The notes under the pieces are model-generated. The model saw only the letters and a list, made by a program, of their open reading frames with translations, made no database searches and was not told the DNA's origin. From the IMG/VR virus record IMGVR_UViG_3300020183_000042, positions 1-64,000 of that record: a stretch of 64,000 nt of DNA; one strand, written 5' to 3'. The stretch's first letter is position 1; the number at the start of each line of letters is the position of its first letter. The DNA comes from a virus. A program made the position numbers and the translations under genes. Positions 7,652-16,990 of this stretch are shown piece after piece.

Positions 7652-9696
7652 AAGTATTTCTCGAAATCATAGGATGGAAGTTTTTGAACAGGAAAACCAT
7701 CAAAATTACTAAAAGCATAACTACCATTTTGAGCCAACATTTGACCAGCAACATCGGATCGAATTAAAAATGAGCCGTCTGGAATTGGACCCCATTCTGG
7801 ATGACCACCATCATTCCATTTACCCCAACTATTTTGCACAAGGAAAAGAGGCTCGTTTCCAGTATCATCACACGCTATCCAAGCCATACAATGAGCCCAA
7901 CTACCACTAACATTAGTTACACCGTTCTTATCTCGTTTATTACTAAAGCCAAAACTAGAGCATACGGATAGTCCATAACCATTAGCAAGAGCATCTCGCG
8001 CTTCTTCTACTGTGCGTACCAAACTTACTGTTTTTATTTGATGATCATTAGCCAGGTCTATTACTTTGTCTGGTAATCCTCGACCACCCCAGTTTGTGCC
8101 AATAGTGCTATTATATTTGGTAAAGTCTGCTATTCCCTTGTAGTCTTTACGAACCAGAATACCACCGTTTTTGCTCACAAATTCAGCCGCTCTGGCACAA
8201 CTCATTCCCTGACCACTATGACCTCTAGCACCATAAATAGCTTCTGTGGCACCGCGAGCTATCCAACCCTCTTTTTGTTTATGAATATCAATCTCTACTG
8301 ATCGACTAACATCACACGCATTTCGTGTTCCGTGTGAAACACAATTATGTGAAATTAATCCATTAGCTATAAAAGAATGGTCATGTTCTACATTAATACA
8401 ATAAACATTATCGGTATAGACTTCATTTGTAATTGTGGTAATTGGTGCTAGAAGTCCAAGGCTACAGGTTAACTTATTTTGTTTTACGTGTACTTTGGTC
8501 ATCACAGACAATTCTGGATATATTTTATATACTTGATCACCATATAAATCTATTTGATAAGCCTCTTTACTTCTGTTTCTTGGTTTTCTTTTGCTAATTG
8601 TGTGTTGAATTTGTAAAGAAATTAATATATCAGACATATCTTTTATTAAGACTTTAGAGACTGATACTCCGACAAGTTTGCGTCTTTTGTGGGTTGTAAC
8701 GCTGCCATCACCATCAGACCATCCTCTGAGGAAAGCTATTCTGTGATATCTAGAAGAATTTATTATTTCTCTATTTAAACCTTTTGACCATTGATTACCA
8801 TTTACAAAATAAGAAAATAATCTAGAAACAATAATATTTGAACATCTTACACAACATACATTTTTATCCACTCGATTCATTACCGTGCATTTTGCACCAA
8901 AAATATTGTTTAATAAATATACAATACGATCTCTGAGTTGTGTCTCTTTTATATGTAGATTAAATGTGATTCTTTCTTTATTATTGCCATCTATACCACC
9001 TTCAGCAGCATATAAACCTAAGAGCCACATTAAATCTGTAGATAGTCTAATAAATCTTGGTAAAGTATTTTTGCTACCTTTTATTCTGATATTTGTATCT
9101 GTTGTGTCGTGTTGTAAATTTGAAACATAAGTTAATAAATCTAAAATACGATCATCACTATTTAATGTTTCTTTTTTGGGTAAAACTAACAAATCTCCTT
9201 CTTTAAGATTTTTAGCTTCTATCCATTCATAACCACTATCATTAAAAACCAACATTTTGTGGTCATTAGTTATAGACAAGTTTTTGTCATATTTTTTAAT
9301 ATAGATATGATTGATTTGTCCCTCTGATGGTTTTTTGTTGATCAATTCATAAACCCTTTTAGATTTATTAGTATGGGTTATTACACTATCTCCAATTTTT
9401 ATATCTTCAATATTTTTGATTGAACCATCAGACATTAAGATTGTTGTGCCTTTAACTAAGCAATCTCCTGTTGTTTGTCTTTCGTTATAGGGACTCTTAT
9501 CAAACTTTAACACACTTTTGTATGGAGTACTTAGTTTGCCCTTACCACTATTCTTAATGTTTCTTGCTCCATCAGAGAAATAACTATATTTGGATTCTTC
9601 CATTAGATGATCAAATACATGCTGTTCCCAAAGACATCCACTAAAACCCTTCCTATAGTTGTTATATAAATCTGCTGAACTAAATCGTGGCATCAT
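7648..9696 (-). CDS. Papain-like cysteine protease interrupted by a LAGLIDADG intein
   Basis: A 682-residue precursor. Residues 1-78 and 452-682 form a C1-type peptidase, and residues 79-451 are an intein. After splicing the protease has 309 residues. Its catalytic Cys lies in GDCVSHG, the His in GSWAHC and the Asn in VQNSWG, the papain order Cys-His-Asn. The intein sits directly before the catalytic Cys, which is also the splice +1 nucleophile, so no active protease can exist before splicing. Phage papain-like proteins often occur near tail or lysis genes; here the neighbours are membrane proteins and tail-fibre genes. The role may be in host entry or lysis. Confidence 0.88.
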   Translation of the reverse strand: MMPRFSSADLYNNYRKGFSGCLWEQHVFDHLMEESKYSYFSDGARNIKNSGKGKLSTPYKSVLKFDKSPYNERQTTGDCLVKGTTILMSDGSIKNIEDIKIGDSVITHTNKSKRVYELINKKPSEGQINHIYIKKYDKNLSITNDHKMLVFNDSGYEWIEAKNLKEGDLLVLPKKETLNSDDRILDLLTYVSNLQHDTTDTNIRIKGSKNTLPRFIRLSTDLMWLLGLYAAEGGIDGNNKERITFNLHIKETQLRDRIVYLLNNIFGAKCTVMNRVDKNVCCVRCSNIIVSRLFSYFVNGNQWSKGLNREIINSSRYHRIAFLRGWSDGDGSVTTHKRRKLVGVSVSKVLIKDMSDILISLQIQHTISKRKPRNRSKEAYQIDLYGDQVYKIYPELSVMTKVHVKQNKLTCSLGLLAPITTITNEVYTDNVYCINVEHDHSFIANGLISHNCVSHGTRNACDVSRSVEIDIHKQKEGWIARGATEAIYGARGHSGQGMSCARAAEFVSKNGGILVRKDYKGIADFTKYNSTIGTNWGGRGLPDKVIDLANDHQIKTVSLVRTVEEARDALANGYGLSVCSSFGFSNKRDKNGVTNVSGSWAHCMAWIACDDTGNEPLFLVQNSWGKWNDGGHPEWGPIPDGSFLIRSDVAGQMLAQNGSYAFSNFDGFPVQKLPSYDFEKYL
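8344..9462 (-). mobile_element. Intein with LAGLIDADG homing endonuclease
   Basis: A 373-residue intein. It begins with Cys79 in GDCLVKGTTILM, has a block B TNDH at residues 143-146, and ends LISHN followed by Cys452. Both LAGLIDADG helices are recognisable (LLGLYAAEGGI near 225-235 and LRGWSDGDG near 323-331), each with its acidic residue, so the homing nuclease may be active. The frame is intact, and all splicing residues (Cys1, block B His, penultimate His, terminal Asn, +1 Cys) are present. Confidence 0.9.
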
Positions 9697-10190
9697 TTGC
9701 TCCCTTCGTTACAAGCCCAAGCAAGAGCCTTAAAACTCTCCACAATTTTTGCTCTTAGATCCTTATCTAGAGGCACATTATCATCTCCAACACCAGCCAC
9801 AATAACAGCTTGTGCCGACTTTGCTAAGTCTGGATATTTACCTTTGATGTCCATTCGCAACATTGGACCAGCAAGACCGTTAGCATATCTAACCTCATCC
9901 GTATTCTTGATGACCATATCTTCACCATCTAATTCTATTAATCTAGCAATATCCATATATAGATTAGCTAATCTTTTACCATCTTGAGATCGTGATGATG
10001 GTCCGCTTTTTAAGGAATCTATTACCGGATCACATGCTTCTCGTAATTTGCTATCTGATGGTGGAGTTACCACAACTATTTCATCCACATTAATTCTACC
10101 ACCACTACCAATATTGCTAAAGTCTGGTTTAACCAGACCCACAAGAATTAAAACTGCTGCTAATACTAATAGTAAAACTTTATTATTCAT
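9693..10190 (-). CDS. Membrane-anchored hypothetical protein
   Basis: A 165-residue protein with an N-terminal signal anchor (NNKVLLLVLAAVLILVGLV) and an exported soluble domain with two Cys (EACDPVI and WACNEG). The ATG at 10190 is chosen over an upstream GTG. The stop overlaps the start of the protease gene by four bases, so the two are coupled and may act together in the envelope or virion. Confidence 0.65.
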   Translation of the reverse strand: MNNKVLLLVLAAVLILVGLVKPDFSNIGSGGRINVDEIVVVTPPSDSKLREACDPVIDSLKSGPSSRSQDGKRLANLYMDIARLIELDGEDMVIKNTDEVRYANGLAGPMLRMDIKGKYPDLAKSAQAVIVAGVGDDNVPLDKDLRAKIVESFKALAWACNEGSK

Positions 10191-10584
10191 TATTCTCACC
10201 CTTACAAACTGTTGGACTTAGATATGGAAACATTTGATCGGCCACCTTTACTGCCTCAACGCAACAGCTTTTCACGGCCAGATCGCGCGTTTGCTTCCAA
10301 GATGCTACCAACTGGAAAAACACATCTTCGTTTGTTCTACTATTAGTGGTTACAACTGGAACAACATTAAACGTAGAAGAAGTACCAGATGGAGCAGAAT
10401 TTTTTCTAACACCACTCACTAAACCCTTAGCCTTGTCCACTAATGATAATACTAAATTTTGAACCGGACTTAATTTGTCCTTAAATAGAACCCAAAGGAC
10501 CAAACCCACACCAGCATATAAAGCCAGATCAATTGGCTTGACCGATCTTGAAAATTCTTCGAAACTTTGAGCATAATCTAACAT
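10183..10584 (-). CDS. Hypothetical membrane protein
   Basis: A 133-residue protein with one membrane segment at about residues 18-33 (IDLALYAGVGLVLWVLF). A C-terminal CC pair (VKSCCVEAV) and a lone Cys near the end lie in the predicted soluble part. It overlaps the genes on both sides and belongs to the same run of small envelope proteins. Confidence 0.65.
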   Translation of the reverse strand: MLDYAQSFEEFSRSVKPIDLALYAGVGLVLWVLFKDKLSPVQNLVLSLVDKAKGLVSGVRKNSAPSGTSSTFNVVPVVTTNSRTNEDVFFQLVASWKQTRDLAVKSCCVEAVKVADQMFPYLSPTVCKGENNE

Positions 10585-10967
10585 TATACGTTTCCTTTCT
10601 TTAAGAAAACACCAGTTTGTCTAAAAATTGTTACCATAGCATCTATTGAGGATGATACCATAATCATCAGAATAGATTTGATATACCTATGTATAATAGG
10701 TTCTATGAGATTTGGAACAAGAGGGATATCCACGATTAAAAAAACTTTATCGTAGAAACCGTTAATATATTCTATTGCTAGTTGTTTTTTCTCTGATCCA
10801 CTAAGATTATCCGCAACAGTCTCTATAATCTGAACCGTGCTAGCGGTTACTAATTGTAGAGCTTTCCACGCTTCACTTAGCGCTACGCTTTTTAGGTTGG
10901 TTAACGACTTTTTTAGTTCTTGGTGAAGTTTTTCGGCTTGTTCTAGAACTAGTTCTCGTGGATTCAT
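10584..10967 (-). CDS. Hypothetical protein, possibly membrane-associated
   Basis: A 127-residue protein with an alpha-helical, basic N-terminal half (LVLEQAEKLHQELKKSL) and a more hydrophobic C-terminal half (DKVFLIVDIPLVPNLIEPII and SILMIMVSSSIDAMVTIF). It overlaps the preceding holin-like gene by 95 bases in a different frame, which is unusually long, but a GGAG precedes its ATG. Confidence 0.55.
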   Translation of the reverse strand: MNPRELVLEQAEKLHQELKKSLTNLKSVALSEAWKALQLVTASTVQIIETVADNLSGSEKKQLAIEYINGFYDKVFLIVDIPLVPNLIEPIIHRYIKSILMIMVSSSIDAMVTIFRQTGVFLKKGNV

Positions 10968-11205
10968 TTTTTTTCTTCTCCTCTTGTGCTATTTTTTTAA
11001 CTTCGTTTCTGCCTCTTATATATCTAGCCAATATCCAAACCTGACCACCAATTAGTATTACACTTTCCACAGCATGAGATACTACTGTGATTAATTCTTC
11101 TTTTTGTTCATTCTCTGTTAAAATACCAGTTAAATATAGTCCGCTAAATATGAAGCTTACTAGCGTAAACCAAAATTCACTTGTTTTATAGCCTGATTTG
11201 ATCAT
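10873..11205 (-). CDS. Holin-like two-helix membrane protein
   Basis: A 110-residue protein with two membrane segments (FWFTLVSFIFSGLYLTGIL and AVESVILIGGQVWILARYI) and a highly charged Lys/Arg/Ser/Thr-rich tail. Two helices plus a basic cytoplasmic tail is a common holin layout, but sequence alone cannot prove it. It follows the tail-adhesin genes and precedes the papain-like protease cluster, which would suit a lysis role. Confidence 0.5.
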   Translation of the reverse strand: MIKSGYKTSEFWFTLVSFIFSGLYLTGILTENEQKEELITVVSHAVESVILIGGQVWILARYIRGRNEVKKIAQEEKKKNESTRTSSRTSRKTSPRTKKVVNQPKKRSAK

Positions 11206-11211
11206 AATAAA

Positions 11212-12858
11212 TTAATTTGGCCAAAGAGAATTAAGATCATAACTTGCACTATCAGCAGTACCACCATCATTACTCAACGGACCCATATAATACACATTAG
11301 TTGCGCTACCACCAGTACTATGTTTAGAAAATCCATTAAATATAGCATCACCAGTAATATCTCCGGTATTAATACTCCAATCATCAAAATTAGCACTTCC
11401 ACCTATATTAGAGCTATTTACAGAGCTATCACTAAAAGACGCATCGTTATTAATAGTACCCCCGTTAGCACTCTGACCTTTAAAGAAAGCAAAATCTGAA
11501 CCTATAGTTCCAATATTGATTGCATAATCAGTCATAACCACATAACTACCATTGCTTATACTACAACCAGTGAGGATAAAGCTTCTATGGTGGAATATGG
11601 CTACTGATGAATAGCTTCCAAGAGTTAATGTTGAGTTATTAGCAATGTTTGAATCATCATAGAATTCTACAACACAACCATCAGGAACAGTTAAATTTGC
11701 ATGTAGTTTGGAACTATTAAAGAATTGAATCTTTTTCATAATGCTACTACTAAGAGTTGGCATACTATTAGCTCCAAAACTAACATCATTAAATACTTTA
11801 AGGGTTCCACAATAAATATTACCACTAAAACCATTACCAGTATTTGTACGAAATTCCACGGTAGTATATACATCTCCATTAATTGTGACACTACTGCCAT
11901 TACTTATATCACCATCAGTATTCATTATTAGTGTGCCGCCATACATATTAATATAAGAATTACTAGCAAAATAACTATCAGTATTGAGAGTTAATTTACT
12001 ATTTGGATAATCAGCCTCACTTGCTGAACTATATGAATAAAAGTAATTACTGCTACTACCTTCTATAATGCTGCCCTCATTAAGAGTAACATCATTATAA
12101 AAGTATACATTATCATCAATAATACAGCTATCGGTTAGGGTTACAGGTCCATAAAAGCCATATGGACTTCCAGGGCAATCCATGATTTTTACATTTTCAA
12201 ACAATTCTGTTTTTCCTAAAACCTTTACATATCGTATGGTTGTGGTGCTACTGCTGTTGCCCACAACTCTTAAGTCTCCTAATATTGTTACTGAGTATGA
12301 GCCATTACCATAAATAGGCTGATAATTACTATTTCCACCACTAGAAGTAACAACAACATTTCCTTCTATAGTTACAGATTGACTATTATTATCAATATAA
12401 CTAGTTTCGTGAAAATTCACATCACCATAAATGGTTGTGCTGCTACTAAAATATAGTTTACAATTATCATATAGATCTATTTGTACTCTGGTTCCAGTAC
12501 TACCAATAGTTCCATAACCCGCAAGTTGCCGACCATTTATAAGTATAATATGGCGTACTTCACTAATAGTATAGCCATTAAAACTATTGTTTAGGTCACC
12601 GTTATCAAAAATTATAGTATCAGCAATGAAACTACCACTATTACTACTAATATCACTTAAAATTACAGCAGTATCTTCATCAGTAGGTAAACTATCTGAT
12701 GATAGTGTATGATCTCTATCAACAAACCAATTACCCAAAGTGTTCCAGTCGTTATTAACAGCACTATAAAAATATAGAGTGCGGCCAACGCTCTGACCAT
12801 CACCACCAATGATCCTACCAGATGATTTTACTTCATTCGACCCATAATTAATTGCCAT
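11212..12858 (-). CDS. Tail fibre or adhesin, repetitive beta-rich protein
   Basis: A 548-residue protein, extremely rich in Ser, Asn, Gly, Thr and Tyr, with many short strand-turn units (for example GDVYTT, GNIYCG, GDLRVV, GNVVVT). This pattern fits a parallel beta-helix or similar fibrous adhesin. It has no signal peptide, as expected for a virion protein. It sits with other tail-fibre-type genes, so receptor binding at the virion surface is the likely role. Confidence 0.7.
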   Translation of the reverse strand: MAINYGSNEVKSSGRIIGGDGQSVGRTLYFYSAVNNDWNTLGNWFVDRDHTLSSDSLPTDEDTAVILSDISSNSGSFIADTIIFDNGDLNNSFNGYTISEVRHIILINGRQLAGYGTIGSTGTRVQIDLYDNCKLYFSSSTTIYGDVNFHETSYIDNNSQSVTIEGNVVVTSSGGNSNYQPIYGNGSYSVTILGDLRVVGNSSSTTTIRYVKVLGKTELFENVKIMDCPGSPYGFYGPVTLTDSCIIDDNVYFYNDVTLNEGSIIEGSSSNYFYSYSSASEADYPNSKLTLNTDSYFASNSYINMYGGTLIMNTDGDISNGSSVTINGDVYTTVEFRTNTGNGFSGNIYCGTLKVFNDVSFGANSMPTLSSSIMKKIQFFNSSKLHANLTVPDGCVVEFYDDSNIANNSTLTLGSYSSVAIFHHRSFILTGCSISNGSYVVMTDYAINIGTIGSDFAFFKGQSANGGTINNDASFSDSSVNSSNIGGSANFDDWSINTGDITGDAIFNGFSKHSTGGSATNVYYMGPLSNDGGTADSASYDLNSLWPN

Positions 12859-12862
12859 ATTT

Positions 12863-13213
12863 TCAGCCCTCTGGAGTTGGTTCTGGAACGATTATGCTTA
12901 CGGTTCCATCATCATTCATTGTGAAATTTCCCACAACGCTAGATCCGATAGCTATACTTTGTGGTTTAACACTAGCTAATAATGCGCCCAATTTAGCATG
13001 AAGTTCAAAAACTTCTTTAGCATCACTTCCTAGTGCTTCGGCTATTTCGCTAGGTGATGCGGCGCCGTTTTGCCAAAAGGTTTTGGCCCCATCATTAAAA
13101 GCCTTAACCATATTTTGAAATGTAACCCTGGTTTGTCGTTTGATTCTCTCAGCAACTATATTTGCTGGTGGAACAGGATTGGGAACATTGTTGTTGTCTA
13201 GAACGCTCATCAT
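12863..13213 (-). CDS. Small tail-region protein
   Basis: A 116-residue protein with a helical middle (FQNMVKAFNDGAKTFWQNG...SPSEIAEALGSDAKEVFELHAKLGALL) and a short beta-rich C-terminus (VGNFTMNDDGTVSIIV). Proteins of this shape commonly accompany phage tail-fibre genes, though the function is unknown. It lies between the two large fibre genes. Confidence 0.65.
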   Translation of the reverse strand: MMSVLDNNNVPNPVPPANIVAERIKRQTRVTFQNMVKAFNDGAKTFWQNGAASPSEIAEALGSDAKEVFELHAKLGALLASVKPQSIAIGSSVVGNFTMNDDGTVSIIVPEPTPEG

Positions 13214-13252
13214 ATCTCCTTTATTATTTAATACTTAATTAATTTGTTTCAA

Positions 13253-14980
13253 TTATGTAAAAGATAAAGACTGGACTCTTGAAATTTGTACGCTTGCTAC
13301 CCAGTATACAGTGCCACTAACACCACTAGAACCTTGATTAATCTGAATAACTAAACCACTACTACTAGTACTAATTTGAGCATCTGCTGTTGCAAAATTA
13401 CTATCTAAAAATGATTCTATAACTGGACTACCAACTAATGATACTATGCTGGAATATTTTTTTACACATCCACGAATAACGAATCCGGCACTATCACCAC
13501 TGTCAGGTTCTCGTCCGCTAATATGAATAGAAAATGTTGCTGTTGTATCGTCTATTGTTATAGTATCATCACTATTAGTAGGATAATTTAAATATAAACT
13601 ATTCGATCCATTACTACTAGTAGTACCCATTAGAACATATGATGAAAATCTAGCATCTCCATTAAGACTAAATTTACCATTAGCAAAACTCAATTCTTGA
13701 GGATCGCTAGCACTATTTTGTTTTCCTAAAATTATTTGACCGGTTCCATTTGGAGAGATAGTAATATCATTATTAGCACCATCCTCAATTGTTATACTTC
13801 CACTATTCGTTCCACTATTAGTATTAAGTATAAGATCTCCAGTTCCGTTTGTTGTGATAGTAGTGTTACTATTACTATCACCAACTCTTAAAGTATCCGC
13901 ATCAACTTGCACATCGCCAGTACCATTTGGGGCTAATATTAGATTACCATTGACGTTGGTGCTACTAATAGTATTATCATCAAGTTTAAGATTATCGATA
14001 GTAATAATTCCACTAACAGCCAGAGTCGTACCGTCAAATGTTGCGTTGCTTTCAGCATTTATGCCGCTACCGGTACCAGTTAATATTCTATTATCAGCAT
14101 TATTACTTATATCTAATCCAGATGGTGAGGCTATGTTAACATTATTAATGTATAGTTTACCATCATGAGTAAATCTAAATGAATTATCATATATTGCTGG
14201 TCCACCAGTAGATGTATTAACAATAAAATCTGATCCTAGATAATGCGTACCACTAACAGATGCTTGGCCTAAAATCCTTATCGTTCTATTATCCAATAGT
14301 CCACTAGGAGTTAATGTTCCATGAGGATTATAAGCATCTCCTCTAATATTAAATATTGTATCACCAACTTGAGATCCAGAAGGTGACGCTTGAGTTCCTC
14401 TAGCATTAAACATTATAATTCTGCTAGTGTGACGAAGTATTTGATCGCCTTGTTCTTCAAGAGTAAAGTCTTCACTATATGAATTTACACGCAACATTGG
14501 GCTGGTCTGATCGCCAACAAGAATTAATCCAGCGTTTCCAACTGGACAATCACAATCTATAACTAATCTATTAGGAGTATCATTATATGTTAAGCCATTA
14601 GATGGCTCTAGTTTACCAGTGCCACTATTATATACTAAAAATTCATCATTGCCTAAACCACTAATATCTATATCAGATATTGATGATAGTGGTATTCCAG
14701 TAGTACTAATTGTTAGAGTATCAGCATCATCATTGTAATATATATTTATACCAGTTCCAGCAACCATAAATCCCGACTCACCTATTAAGTCCTCAATTTC
14801 TTCTGGATCAATTGATACTCCATCATTAAAATAAGGTAAACTATTCCATGGAGTTGTACCATCACCTAATTTAAGTTTATTGGTATCAGTCTCAAATCCC
14901 GGCTCACCTAAAAATAATACTGGATTTCTTGTCGACCAATTAGAGGAGGTATCTCTGCGAAGTTGAATTTTTACTGGCAT
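13253..14980 (-). CDS. Tail fibre with phage-type N-terminal attachment module
   Basis: A 575-residue protein. The first 50 residues (VKIQLRRDTSSNW...LGEPGFETDTNKLKLGDGTTPWNSLPY) match the short N-terminal module of tail fibres and major-tropism-determinant proteins that anchors to the baseplate. The middle consists of many repeats of a Gly/Asn/Asp/Thr strand-turn unit (APNGTGDVQV, TNGTGDLIL, SPNGTGQIIL), typical of a fibrous shaft, and the C-terminal part may bind the receptor. Confidence 0.8.
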   Translation of the reverse strand: MPVKIQLRRDTSSNWSTRNPVLFLGEPGFETDTNKLKLGDGTTPWNSLPYFNDGVSIDPEEIEDLIGESGFMVAGTGINIYYNDDADTLTISTTGIPLSSISDIDISGLGNDEFLVYNSGTGKLEPSNGLTYNDTPNRLVIDCDCPVGNAGLILVGDQTSPMLRVNSYSEDFTLEEQGDQILRHTSRIIMFNARGTQASPSGSQVGDTIFNIRGDAYNPHGTLTPSGLLDNRTIRILGQASVSGTHYLGSDFIVNTSTGGPAIYDNSFRFTHDGKLYINNVNIASPSGLDISNNADNRILTGTGSGINAESNATFDGTTLAVSGIITIDNLKLDDNTISSTNVNGNLILAPNGTGDVQVDADTLRVGDSNSNTTITTNGTGDLILNTNSGTNSGSITIEDGANNDITISPNGTGQIILGKQNSASDPQELSFANGKFSLNGDARFSSYVLMGTTSSNGSNSLYLNYPTNSDDTITIDDTTATFSIHISGREPDSGDSAGFVIRGCVKKYSSIVSLVGSPVIESFLDSNFATADAQISTSSSGLVIQINQGSSGVSGTVYWVASVQISRVQSLSFT

Positions 14981-14997
14981 ATTAGTGTTTCCTTTAA

Positions 14998-15225
14998 TTA
15001 AGCATTACCGCCATTTACACTATTAATAAAGATACCATTATAAAAACGGTATCCATACTTATCATCAATATCAGATAATATAGGAGTATTTAGCACATAA
15101 CGATCATAAACAATGGTGCCAGCATCCGGAAAACCGGTTCTAGCACAAGTTACAACCATTGTACCGTTTTTAATATTGTTAGCCGAAATTGCTTTGGTAA
15201 TATCTGTAAATGGTCTAGTAGCCAT
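14998..15225 (-). CDS. Hypothetical small tail-region protein
   Basis: A 75-residue protein, possibly a fibre accessory, with beta-rich character (GTMVVTCARTGFPDAGTIVYDRYVL). No family is recognised. It sits just upstream of the fibre gene in the same orientation. Confidence 0.6.
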   Translation of the reverse strand: MATRPFTDITKAISANNIKNGTMVVTCARTGFPDAGTIVYDRYVLNTPILSDIDDKYGYRFYNGIFINSVNGGNA

Positions 15226-15278
15226 AAATGTCTCCGGTATAAGAATGTGTTAATATTTAATTTGATACACCACTATTA

Positions 15279-15596
15279 TTACTTATCTATACGTTCCTCA
15301 AGAGCTTCCAGGGTTTTACCCAGTGTGGCTATTTGAATTTTTAATTCTGTCATTACTTCTGTGTTTCGTTGCAAAGCACTAGCAAATGCCGCTTGAGTTT
15401 CTTTATTAGTAGCTAATCTTTCCATAATAAATTGACGATCTTGATTATATGGACTCTGTGTTTCTATCATATGAGCAACTTCCGTTTTAGTTGCCATATT
15501 GCGACCTATTGTTACCCAAAAACCAATCATTGTTACAATGATACCAATACTGGTTGTGGCAATATTTTCCCAAAAATGAATTATGGTTTCGCTCAT
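15279..15596 (-). CDS. Membrane protein with coiled coil
   Basis: A 105-residue protein. The ATG at 15596 is chosen because a GGGAG precedes it and a terminator lies between it and the farther upstream alternative start. One N-terminal membrane helix (SIGIIVTMIGFWVTIG) is followed by a long heptad-like helix (ERLATNKETQAAFASALQRN...LEALEERIDK). The shape resembles a spanin or holin partner, but no family is recognised. Confidence 0.6.
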   Translation of the reverse strand: MSETIIHFWENIATTSIGIIVTMIGFWVTIGRNMATKTEVAHMIETQSPYNQDRQFIMERLATNKETQAAFASALQRNTEVMTELKIQIATLGKTLEALEERIDK

Positions 15597-15609
15597 AGTT
15601 ATCTCCCAT

Positions 15610-15641
15610 AAAAAAAACCACCGCACCTTGCGGCACGATGG
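15610..15641 (-). terminator. Rho-independent terminator
   Basis: On the minus strand a 10-bp stem closed by a GCAA tetraloop (15618-15641) is followed by eight U (15610-15617). It lies between the upstream structural gene and the membrane coiled-coil gene, so it should end or attenuate transcription after 15671-16276. It is the clearest intrinsic terminator I could find in the window. Confidence 0.85.
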
Positions 15642-15670
15642 CTTATTGGTAATCGAAAACCTTTCAGATA

Positions 15671-16276
15671 TCAATAATTGGTTTTGGCTTTGTAGTTATC
15701 ATTATAAGGAACTGTTGATCCTCTCATATATGTTAGTTCGCCAGGAACAGTTTGACTAGGATTAGCAGCATCATCACTAGTACCATCCGCAGGCGGGCCG
15801 GTGCGGCTGAGGGCCCAAGGAATTATAGTTTGAGAAGCAGGGTATCCTGCGTCAAATTTTCCGGTATAACGATTGTATTTGTTTTCTCTTATTGCTTTGG
15901 TAAATAATACAGATTTTTGATTTTCTGCTCTATTGATACTACGAATAACATCCTTGTCATTACCCGGAGTTTTAATAGCATTATCTGAAACACCGGCTAA
16001 TACATCTGTAATTAAACTACTAATCGGTTTTACATTGTTGTAAGCAAATGTGCCAGCAGAAACAGCTTTACCAGCATAATCTTTTTGTGTAACACTATCT
16101 TCGACAACCTTGGAACCAAAAGCGTCAACAGTAGGTACAACTGTTTTTACACTCTCCATTTTATTGGATGTGATCGTACCGTTGGCTTTCATTGTACCAT
16201 CATTATTGTCTGCTTCAACAATATAACCATAGGGAGAAACCGTTGTTGCACTACCATTAATTTGAGCTGTGGCCAT
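15671..16276 (-). CDS. Hypothetical structural protein
   Basis: A 201-residue protein of low complexity, rich in Ala, Thr, Asn and Ser with turn motifs (PGNDKDVIRSINRAENQK), no signal peptide and no membrane helix. ATG at 16276 is chosen because a GGAG precedes it. The gene ends just before a strong terminator, as often seen for abundant virion proteins. Function is inferred only from location. Confidence 0.55.
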   Translation of the reverse strand: MATAQINGSATTVSPYGYIVEADNNDGTMKANGTITSNKMESVKTVVPTVDAFGSKVVEDSVTQKDYAGKAVSAGTFAYNNVKPISSLITDVLAGVSDNAIKTPGNDKDVIRSINRAENQKSVLFTKAIRENKYNRYTGKFDAGYPASQTIIPWALSRTGPPADGTSDDAANPSQTVPGELTYMRGSTVPYNDNYKAKTNY

Positions 16277-16302
16277 ATTTAACTCCATATATATTGGATA
16301 GA

Positions 16303-16316
16303 TGTCTTATAAGACA
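16303..16316. promoter_or_regulatory. Palindromic 14-bp site (possible operator)
   Basis: TGTCTTATAAGACA is a perfect inverted repeat in the 53-base gap between the end of the DeoC-like gene and the start of the structural gene at 16276. Perfect short palindromes upstream of a start often bind dimeric regulators. It contains a TATAAG that could also be part of a minus-strand promoter. Confidence 0.35.
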
Positions 16317-16329
16317 AATACACCATATT

Positions 16330-16989
16330 TTATTTATGGGTCAGATTAAATTTTATGAAATTCTTTAGACTATTTAGTGAGTTGGTTCTAAAGCCAGATA
16401 GGCCAGATTTAGATAGTGTTGCAAAATGCTTCTCTAACCACATATTACCAGTACATAATATTTGAAGATTCTTCGAATTTTCATGCAAAAAGATAGATGC
16501 TAAGATATTATCGGCTAAATTATCTATAAAATATCCAGTAGATGGAAAAACCTGAATAACATTATTACTTTCTAATATTTCGCAAATTTTTTTTAAACAA
16601 TGGTGGTCGAACATGCGATATTCCAAAACATATCTAGCTTTGATACCCAAAGAACCACACAGCTCCGTACAACTTTTAACATCATCACGAATTTTATCAT
16701 ATTTTCGATTGGAAGCTAAATTTTGAGGCATAGAGATATCAACAATATTGGCTCCTGCTTTGTGAGATTGTTGTATAGCACATAAACGGGTTTTTAAATC
16801 AGAAATTCCCAGGGGATAATCTATTGAACAAGACAATTCTATATTTTCTGATAGACTAGCTTTAGTTGTTTTCACCAGATAATAGGGAACTGTTATGCTA
16901 TGAATATTGTATACACATAGTTCTTTAACCATATCTCTGGCTAAAGCGTCACTGGTTTCAGTATCTGTGATTGCAAAATCTATAAACAT
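16330..16989 (-). CDS. DeoC-like aldolase fold protein lacking the Schiff-base lysine
   Basis: A 219-residue protein with clear similarity to deoxyribose-phosphate aldolase over the TIM barrel: LCVYNIHSITV, CSIDYPLGISDLKTRLCAIQQSHKAGANIVDISM, and VFPSTGYF. In DeoC the motif is FIKTSTG with the catalytic Lys; here it is QVFPSTG, and the second lysine region is also changed. The protein is probably inactive as a classical aldolase or has a new role. It is directly followed by the ClpP-like gene, so the pair may act together. Confidence 0.65.
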   Translation of the reverse strand: MFIDFAITDTETSDALARDMVKELCVYNIHSITVPYYLVKTTKASLSENIELSCSIDYPLGISDLKTRLCAIQQSHKAGANIVDISMPQNLASNRKYDKIRDDVKSCTELCGSLGIKARYVLEYRMFDHHCLKKICEILESNNVIQVFPSTGYFIDNLADNILASIFLHENSKNLQILCTGNMWLEKHFATLSKSGLSGFRTNSLNSLKNFIKFNLTHK

Positions 16990-16990
16990 T

